From the NCBI GenBank assembly GCA_021234155.1, contig JAJEKV010000002.1:13863428-13927427 (forward strand): a DNA stretch of 64,000 nucleotides, given 5' to 3'. Source of the stretch: Isoetes taiwanensis (Eukaryota > Streptophyta > Lycopodiopsida > Isoetales > Isoetaceae). Positions 55,650 through 64,000 of this stretch are shown piece by piece. The first letter of the stretch is position 1, and each line of letters opens with the position of its first letter. The notes under the pieces were generated by a model. That model had not been told where the DNA came from, made no database searches, and worked only from the letters and a program-made list of their open reading frames with translations. Made by a program: the position numbers and the translations under genes.

Positions 55650-58600
55650 TGAAACCATCGAGGGGAGCTCGCCGACAAGCATCATCGGGGAACTTAGGAA
55701 CCGCTTGGTGGGGCGGCCCAAGTTTAAAGAAGTTCTTAGAGACAGCAGGTCTTCTGCGTGATTTCAAGACTAGTTAGACTCTTATTCCAGGAGACTTTAT
55801 TTTAAAATAATGTAGTATAAATACAGATTACATTTGCACTTTAAATGTTTTGTTGATGTATATTTTGCCCACAATTATACCAACAAACATAAAACAGTAC
55901 AGAGAACAAATGGAACTAACCATATAGCCATTAATCATGGTCTGACTAGAGGGCTGGCAGCGGGGAGCAAGCTGCGGGACCTTATGAAGAGCAAGCCCAG
56001 CCGGACCACCCCGAGCAAGGAACCTATTTGAAGATAGGGAACCCATGACCCAGGCGGGAATGGCCGGATCACAGGCTGGGGCATAAAAGCATTACTGTGT
56101 CCCGGGTCTGCAGCGAGTGGGTTAAATTAGGCAATGCTCGGTTGCCCATAAGCAAGCTCGGAGGGAAGGAAGGACAAAGAAAGGAAACAAAGAAAGAGAA
56201 TCAGGCCGGAATCTTAGAGCTAAGTTCAATTCAATTTCGACTTCGAGAAAGAAGAAGAAAGCAGAGCTTCGAGAGCGAGCAGAGAAATGAAGAACACGAA
56301 GGAACTGACGAGATACGGAGACCTCGACTACCAGAAGAAAGATGAGTCCATAGCAGGCAATGTATGGAAGGCCGGAGCTGGAGCGATTCTCGAGGGAGAA
56401 ACAGTCCCGAGGCAGAAGCGAGCATGGTACAGACGAAATGGTACGGAAATGCTTATAACATGAAAGGATAGGACAAAGAGCAAGTTGCGCCAACGAAAGA
56501 ACGCTTCAATTGGTGGAAAGGGCGCACAAAGGCACCGCAACCGCCGAGGGATATAAGTTGAAAGTTCAGCAACTAAGCGCCATTACGTTCAAAGTGTCCA
56601 GTCAGTATGATCTGGCAGTTTCTGAGTTGCGACAAGGCAACAAAGCGATTCAATACTCTGAGAGAATTCTTAAAATTCTAAAATTTGTATGTCACCGAAG
56701 TTAGGAAAAACTTATCGATAAAAGAAAGCTATATCGAAATTTGAATAGAATCACTTGAAGCTGTGGAAACAATAAACCTAGGGCGATGTCGGCGAATCAA
56801 AGGCTACTCGCTTTGCGGGGTGGAACCTGAGTAGCGAGGCACAACGGCCGGTACTTCGGGGAGAAAGGCAAAGTGACGAGGAAAGCTATAGCGGAGACGC
56901 CAGTCGAGGTCCAGCTAGAACACAATATGGTGGGAACCGGTGACGGGGAAAAGCGAGGTGTCGCTTCAGGACAAGCGAGGAGAGATCAAACTACCAGCGG
57001 TGCAAATCAACACAGCGATGCGCAAGGAAAAGGCAGGAGGTGCATAGAAAAGCAGTTGTGCTTGAACTGCTTCCAGCAGACCCATGGGACAGCAAAGCTG
57101 CCCCCCGTCATAAGTGCGGCTCTAGCGGAGTTAGGAGGTGGGGCCTTCTGTCCCGGACGGCTTGACGAGCCCAGCGACTACATTCCAGGGTGAGTGTCAC
57201 ATCTTTGCCTTAATGAATCTGAGCAGCAGAGAAACGATTATAAAAGGTAATTTCCACGATAGGGAGAGGCTAAAGCTAAAGTCCTTCATAGTCTTGATAG
57301 ACTTCGAGTAGCCATAACTGCATCCCCAGATGGTTGAGATGTTGAAGTTGAAGCCGCTAAAGTCAAAGAATAGAACCCGTTGTTTTGAAAGGTGGTGCGA
57401 TAAGAGCGTGACGAAGACAAGAGAGTGCCGACATACGACTTACCCAGGGATTAATATCGAGATGGGAAGCAGTAATGGGCATTGGAAAATATGACTTGAT
57501 CATAGGAATTACAGGCCAGGGGAGCCATTACTCGGCCCAATGAGAGAAAAGGAAGGTGACTAGCATGTAAGCAAAGATCATTGAGATAACGGTGGAAGTT
57601 GTTCCCATCATCACGGTGTGTCTTCTAACCAGTATTCAAGTGCATCAAAGAGTGAGCAAAGTGGCATACATCTTCAAACTTGAGATTAGTGAGCAGTCGA
57701 GAAGGAAGCAAAAGAAGTTTCTTGGCACAACAAGTTCGCAGAAACAAGTATCTCAGCTAATCAGGGTTCCATGATCTCTTTCGGACCTGAGATCAAAGCT
57801 CCCCTCCTTATAGGGGAGTGGTCTTGAGATAACTTTTCGAACTTAGAACAAAACCAACAAGCAAGGCTCATATAGAATGACAACAGGGAGGTTAATGGGG
57901 TTGAAGAAGGTTGAGGGCTGCTGGAAGCCTAGGTTTCATTAGACCTAGTGTGGTTTGGGCGCCCATTCTTTTGTCAAAGAAGAGAGGATGGATCTTTGAG
58001 AATGTGCATAGACTATAAGAGCGGTTGAATAAGCACACCATTAAGAACAAATAAACTTCAAGATCGAACGACTTGATGGATCGGCTCAAAGTTACCAAGA
58101 TGTACTCAAAATGGAAACTTAGGAGTCGGGGATATCATCGGTCGGGATGAGGAGAGATATCCATAAAGGCCATGCCCGAGCTTGTTATGGGCATTATGAG
58201 TTCGCAGTAGTACTTATTTCGATATCAAATGCCCCACTTAGCGTTCATGAGGCTCATGAGAGCGATATCTTGAGGGAGTTCTACGGACACCTTTGTGATT
58301 GTTTTTCTTTGATGACATTTTGGTGTATAGCACATCCCTTGAAAACACGTCTAACACTTGAAGAAAGTGCTAAGAGAAGTTGAAGAGGCACGGTTAATAC
58401 GCATAAGTTGTGGTCTCCGCCGCCTTGAAAAAGGTGATATCTAGGTCATGTGATCTCGGCCGAGCATCTCAACAGACCAAGCCAAAGATTGAGGCCCGTC
58501 ATTCGATTGGCGCCGAAGGAAAATAATGCATGAAGTCGAGAAGTTTCCTGACCTAGCGAATTTTCTGGGGAGACCATTGAAGAACTTTACTGAATAGCAG

Positions 58601-61485
58601 CCGGATGCAGACAGCGAGCGAAGGTGAAATTAGGTGAAACATTGTACAAGAAAGCAAAGAGGTTTGAATTGTTGAAGAGAGAAAGCACTAACAACAGCCG
58701 ATCTTAACTCCGCGGACGGGGAGAAAGATAAGCTACGTATATGAATCACGAGTAAGATAGCTACGAGTCACGGTCTGCTCTAGAAAGAAGCGTGTAGTAG
58801 CGGTATGATTCCAGGAAGATGAAGCAGCGCCGAGCCTTAGCGCTACAACCTATGGGGAGTTGCTTTATTGGTTGTGGGGCATTAAGAATATGGAGGCATT
58901 ATCTCTTGGGAAGGAAGTTCCAATTGGATACCGACCATCAAAGCCTCAGTATGTATTCGCATAACCACACACCTTAATGCGAGGAGCAGCGAGGAGATGG
59001 ATGGAGTTCCTCGAAGAATATGACTCGCACTTATAGTCTGGCGGAAACTCGAAATGTGAGTAGCGGATCAAGCACAAGGCATCGACAACTAGGGTGCATT
59101 GCAATGCAATTTCACGTATCTCCGGCCCGACTTTGGTAAGAGGATTAGAGTCCTTGCGGGGCCGTGGATTTCAAGGAGGTATGGGCAGAAGCCTTTCTAA
59201 GGGCTAGAGCGGATATTAAAGGCGGGGAGGCCTTCAAGCATTATAAGGGGAAGGAAGGCAGCTGTTATGCCAGCAAGAACAAGTTATGCGTGCGAGATCA
59301 TCGGTGTAAGGAAGTTGATCCTCAGCAGTACGCTGGCAAGCAACCCAATAACTGGCCATGGGATTCATGAAAACATATATTTCAAAGTAAACTATTGTGT
59401 GAGGAATGAAAAAGCAAATAGCACAAGCTACATCAAGGAATATAGGCTATGCTGCAGTGACGAAGCTGACGGCTTAATTCCAGGGCATTAAAACCGATAG
59501 CGGTGCCAAAGCAGCTAAGTGGGAGGTAATCAGCATGGATTTCCATCACAGGGACTCCCAAAGATCGGTGAAGGCAAAGATGCCTTGATGGTAGTGGTAA
59601 ACAAGTTATGCGAAGATAGCACATTTTGTGCCTTAGGGAACTCCACAGATACAGCCATGGATACGGCAAAAGCTCTTCACCAAAGAGATCTTCAGGCTTC
59701 ATGGCATACCAAAGGAGATCATCTCCGTGAGAACCGAAGTTCATGGCGCCTTTTGGCAAGACCTCTTTCTGACGATCGGGCGGAAGCTATCCATGAGAAC
59801 ATGACATATCATCCCCTCAGACGGATGGCAGGCAGGCGGACAGGATTTTAGGGACGTACTCTGAAACTATGTCTGGAATAAGCAAAGTATGTGGGAAGAA
59901 TTTATTCACTTGGTGGAGTTTACCTATGCCTGGCAGGGAATCGTAAATATGCGCCGTTTATGATCAATTGCGGCTACGGTGCCTAACTCGGACACCCAGC
60001 ACAACCAGTGTCAAAAAGTGGAAGTTTATGAGATGTTAACCGATATGCAGCAGCTGTAGAGGGAAGTTCGTGGCTATACGCTGGCGACAGAGGAAGTGCG
60101 TCAAAAGAGCATCGCCGACAAGCATCGACGATGAGAGAGTTCAAAGTGGGAATGATGTTTGGCTCAAGATGGGTGAAGCGGTGGCTTCGGGGATGCGGCA
60201 ATTGCAAAGCTTGCTCCAAGGTGGGCTGGACCTTTGAGGAGATAGTCGAAACTAGGCAATCAAGCCCTACAAGCTAGACTTGCCGATACACCTAAAGATT
60301 CATAAAGGTCTTCCATTGAGTTTGCTAAAGAAGCATACCCCAAATCGGTGAAGTCTTGGGTTCATGTATTGTTGGAAATAGCCAGGAGAACGACTGGAAA
60401 TAGTTCCAAATTGATTCTTGATAAAGCTTTCAGAAAAGCGAGAGATCAAATTCCTCAGTATTTGAATAAAAAGTGGAAACACTTACCGATCGGAAAGGCG
60501 CCAAGTGGGTACCAAGAAAGATTGAAGTAGCGTGCCGGTTTGTAGGCGATGGGATGACAGGTCATCTCCAGAAGAAATGTCATTTCCCGGGCATGTCGAT
60601 TTGTGTGGGTTAATTCTTGTATAGTTGAATTAATCATGCCACTAAAGCTTGAGTATGGAGTCGCATCGCGTGTCCGCAGATGTCAGGACCACTACGGTGA
60701 TCTCTAGAAATGCGTCAGTGTAATGTCAATGTAAGAGGCATGGCCAAGCGTTCCTTTAGGCGGTGGAGGTAGATTAGAAGAGTCTACTTACGTCCCACGG
60801 AGTAGGCGACCTAGAAGGGTCCATTTGAAGAATGCGTTAATGGGAAAAGCACCTTTAGCCCCATATGGCTTTGATGGGAGGAATCTATCAGCCCGTAGCC
60901 CCCCAGCGAGAGGATATCCCCTCCTGTGGGCAACTAGAGGTGTAGGCATGGCTGACATATAGGCATGTGAAAAGGCTGTTGTCTCATACGACCATAATGG
61001 AAGGTCACCCTCTTCCCTACAGTAGGAAATTAGCTATGCATCCATGTAGATAGGTGGGGTGGTCACCATATAACCAAAATTTTAATTAATAATTAAATGG
61101 TACTAGCATTGAATTATTAGAGCCTATAGCAGACGATTAAAGCTCAGGAGCAAGAGGTCATTCGAGACTTACTAACACAAATTTTGTTGGAATGTGTTAC
61201 CAAGGGAATGAAAGAAGTCTTTTCGGGCGTAATTTTAAAATTTTAATAAACTTAGTATTAATGTTAAGTGAAGTTTGGAGTAATGCGATTGGTAATGTTG
61301 TGAATTGATAAGTTATTTTCCACTTAATATAATGATGTAATGTCATAAAAATATTACCTTAAAGGTGAAAATGCGTAATAAATGTGTAAGAGGTATTTTA
61401 GTGGTATGTCATTATGCATCCGTTGATTGCGGGTTAGAAGATTCAGGTGGGAGAACCGCGATCTTTGCCGGACTGACATCATTTC

Positions 61486-61498
61486 AAGGTGGGGAGAA
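61486..61498 (+). promoter_or_regulatory. Polypurine tract
   Basis: AAGGTGGGGAGAA directly before the TGTGGCG that starts the 3' LTR, in the place where plus-strand DNA synthesis is primed. Confidence 0.75.
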
Positions 61499-63150
61499 TG
61501 TGGCGTTCCCATACGGTACCAGCTCCGGGGCGTATATTATGCTTTGCGTCGCGGCGTGCACTTTCACCAGATTAGCGTGTACACCAGCGTGTATAGCCAA
61601 GTGGGTAGCCCTAGGGGCAACTTGCTAAGAATACATTAGTATTAATGTACACATTTTCCAATGTACATTAATGTGGGCTACATTTCCATGTAGCCACTTG
61701 ATGCCAAGTGGGCCATACCATAAGTGCAATTATTGCACATTTTCAAATGTACACATTCATTAATGTGCACACATTTCCATGTGGTACATTTGGGTCTTAC
61801 ACATTTCCCATGTGGGCACCTTGCAGCCACCAGCCCGCAAAGGCAAGTGGGCCCATTACCAGTATCCCACATGCCAAAGGGGATAGTGGAAACCCCGCCA
61901 CCTTGTCTATAGGGTTGGAAACCCTAACTAATATAATTTTTAGATTTTGGGGCTTTAGAACTACACGTTTTGGCTGCCTCCCAGCGGCCAAAGCTGGCAT
62001 CGAACTTCTGCACGGGAGAATTGCATCATGGTTCCTGAGATTGGCGTCTCCGTGGGGTGGGCTGGGACCTGGGGCCTCGGGATCGGTGTTGTATTTAGAT
62101 AGTGCAACCCTATTTTGGTCATTTTTATGGTGGGTTTAGCCTATTAGATTATTACATATGGCAGACCTCTATAGATCCTAGATAGCTGATTCTAACTAAA
62201 AATTTCTCTATGTTATAGTTAGATTTGGTTCTTTAGTTCTCACATTAGTATATATGGATGATGTATCTCCCATGAACTCCTTGTATACATTGGGAAGGGG
62301 TGAGACCCTAAAGCTTTAGTAGTTGATGCTCTAGGTAGCCTCTCTAGCCCTGCTTGTGAATCTTGACTGTGCTGAGAGCCACACGGTTTGTGGGTGAAGG
62401 GCGGGCGGCTTATAAGGAGGTTCATGTTGACTCTTGAGAGCGACCCTATGGTGTGTGCTGGGGGTCCTTTGTGATAGGTCCTAATGGCTTGCCAACTGCG
62501 TGCCCGGGCAGGGCATGGGCTCGACACTTCGTGAGGTGGTGAATATGACCTTCCAGTAGGTTCAAGTCCAGTCTGGTGATTGGCCCTCTAGTCACCTTAA
62601 TTGACTGGCCCAGCCAAAAGATCACGGAGGGAGGTCCTACACACTTATCCCGGGCGGGAGATGTAACCCAGGATATAGCCTGCGGCTATGCATCGATGAC
62701 TCTGATCGGTCCCAACACTTTTCGGCCTACTCGCATAAAGTGTACCACGGGGAGGATGGAGTGAACAACCCAGAGCCCATGTTCTTATCGCAGGTAAATC
62801 CGTACCATAGATGCGTACTGCCAATGAACTCACGGGAGACCCAAACGTAGTCCATCCCGGTTAATGCGAGGCCTTGGGTGGGATTCCCTATGTGATAATG
62901 GCGATCCGTCTATGGATATGTGGAGGACCATCGCCAGCGATAGTGCGTATGATATTGATGTATGTGCACGACGTATATGTTCGTAAGCGTGGAGTAGGCC
63001 GAGAGCGGTGCAGCGACCTTCCACTCTTCCCCACTGGAACCCGTTGCAGTTCGCGGTGTCGTAATGAAGAACCCGTATTAACGCGAGGAGCTGGTATGGG
63101 GATGAACTCCTGGTTGTATCACGGTGAGTGCAGGTATTATCTACAGTGAG
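61499..63150 (+). mobile_element. 3' LTR of the gypsy element
   Basis: Starts TGTGGCGTTCCC after the polypurine tract. It includes a CTTATAAGGA TATA-like site (about 62408), GGCATGGGCTCGACAC (about 62510), GGTTCAAGTC and GCGGCTATGCATC, blocks shared with the minus-strand LTR at 26924-27700. The 3' border is set by the return of array sequence at about 63160. The segment 61640-61830 also has clustered ACATTTCCATGTG-like inverted words. Confidence 0.65.
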
Positions 63151-63160
63151 ACACGTCTAA

Positions 63161-64000
63161 AGAGTGGGACCCCAAGAGGCGGGATCAAAAGTTCGAGGCA
63201 GCCCTTCCCTGTGGCGCTCCCAGAGCACTGCGCTATCGACTTACCTCGAACCCGGTTCCCCTATCAGGCCGTTGGATCACTCCGTTCGGGGGGCCTCTTC
63301 GGGAAGGCCCAAAGATTTCAGATCGATTAAGGAGAACTTGTCCAATGGCCAGGCGTCCAGAATTGACCTTATAAACAGCGGTGTTTTGTGGTTGAAGACA
63401 TAGGAGGCTGGAATGGCAAATCGACCCTGTCAAAATCGTCGGGTAGTACCCTAGGGAGCAAGTTACAGGTGGGTTTGCAAGAAGAAACACTCCGCCCTCC
63501 GCGGCCGATCCCGCATCCATCCTAGGCCAATTGACTACGAGTGTGATAGAAGTATGAGCTACTGGCTTCTTGGAGGTGAATGCTTGCAGCCACGGAACTT
63601 GAGTCCCCGAGGCAATGTCATTGTCCACGAGTCCGACCATGAGAAACCAAATGCTTGATCCAGGAGAGAATTATTGCGTCCAGGTCCCGAGAACCTTAGG
63701 AGAGAACCGAGGCAAAAGCGACTTCGAGGGGATTTTAGGGTCCGCTCGGCGTCGGCCACCCACTATGTCAAGTCCGCGAGCATAAAGGTCCGGCCCAGAA
63801 TGCAGCGAGAGAGGCCTCCGGCTTATTAAACCACAGTGAGTTGCGGGAACCTAGAAGAGGTTTGCGTTTTGGGGAACGAGACTTTCAGTGCTGTTACGCA
63901 GGACCTGGCGGCTACAACCCGAGAATGCTGAACAAGAGGCCCGGCGGGCCCGGAGTTTGAGCCTGTCCTCCTCCCGATGTGGCAGAAGTGATACCAGAAG
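63161..64000 (+). repeat. Tandem array continued
   Basis: Array sequence resumes at GACCCCAAGAGGCGGGATCA (63170) and goes on through GAACTTG, ATGTCAAGTCCGC (63764) and GGGGAACGAGAC to the window end, without the roughly 165 bp expected just left of this point in a unit. Confidence 0.85.

Larger units (their letters stand above)
54331..63160 (+). mobile_element. Degenerate Ty3/gypsy chromovirus-like retrotransposon
   Basis: The order of relics is that of a Ty3/gypsy element: a gag-like region with a damaged zinc knuckle LCLNCFQQTHG (about 57055), a protease relic around VLIDF (57290), reverse transcriptase (57960-58335), RNase H (about 58880-59080), integrase with GLPKIGEGKDALMVVVNKL (about 59545-59605), a linker YKLDLPIHLKIHKGLPLSLL (60270), and a chromodomain-like QYLNKKWKHLP (about 60460). 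Almost every domain is split between frames by indels. A polypurine tract and 3' LTR follow at 61486-63150. I found no 5' LTR: the left end abuts the tandem array. Confidence 0.85.

Overview
The window is nuclear DNA of a land plant. Two intact, intron-rich genes show this: a biotin-pathway KAPA synthase of the plant type and a plant NADP-dependent malic enzyme. Both are on the minus strand and every intron I placed has GT-AG borders. I could not fix the lineage. A Penelope-like reverse transcriptase and a transposase-like family I do not know from flowering plants make a non-angiosperm possible, but this is only an inference.

Layout. 1-10 kb is AT-rich non-genic DNA with a tRNA-derived SINE (2.8 kb), a TAA microsatellite, a decayed Penelope-like retroelement (5.9-7.6 kb, minus) and nested inverted repeats (8.2-9.6 kb). 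10.1-13.4 kb is KAPA synthase: 11 exons, 506 aa, C-terminal SKL. 15.3-15.7 kb is a beta-amylase pseudogene fragment, and 17.8-18.6 kb is the C-terminal part of a Ulp1/SENP-type protease. 18.85-20.2 kb holds a GGT-rich foldback insertion with a 15-bp flanking duplication and two arrays of an AAGGAATATTCCTT palindrome. 21.3-24.2 kb (minus) is a frameshifted transposase-like gene. 24.7-32 kb holds an armadillo-like fragment, a minus-strand LTR with primer-binding site, and a broken Ty1/copia element.

34.3-41.4 kb is the NADP-malic enzyme in about 20 exons. It has an apparent plastid transit-peptide exon and a separate last exon. Its introns carry an antisense LINE fragment, an antisense SINE with a minisatellite, and a 110-bp duplication that copies one exon-intron junction.

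From about 46.6 kb the composition changes to GC-rich. 47.2-54.3 kb is a tandem array with long (about 1.1 kb) and short (about 0.68 kb) units. A very degenerate Ty3/gypsy chromovirus-like element (about 54.3-63.15 kb, 3' LTR at 61.5-63.15 kb) interrupts it, and the array resumes at 63.16 kb. Both array and element differ from their expected sequence mainly by indels, so either old decay or poor consensus quality could explain them.

The two live genes act in unrelated pathways (biotin synthesis, malate decarboxylation) and share no operon-like logic. Everything else is transposon or gene debris.
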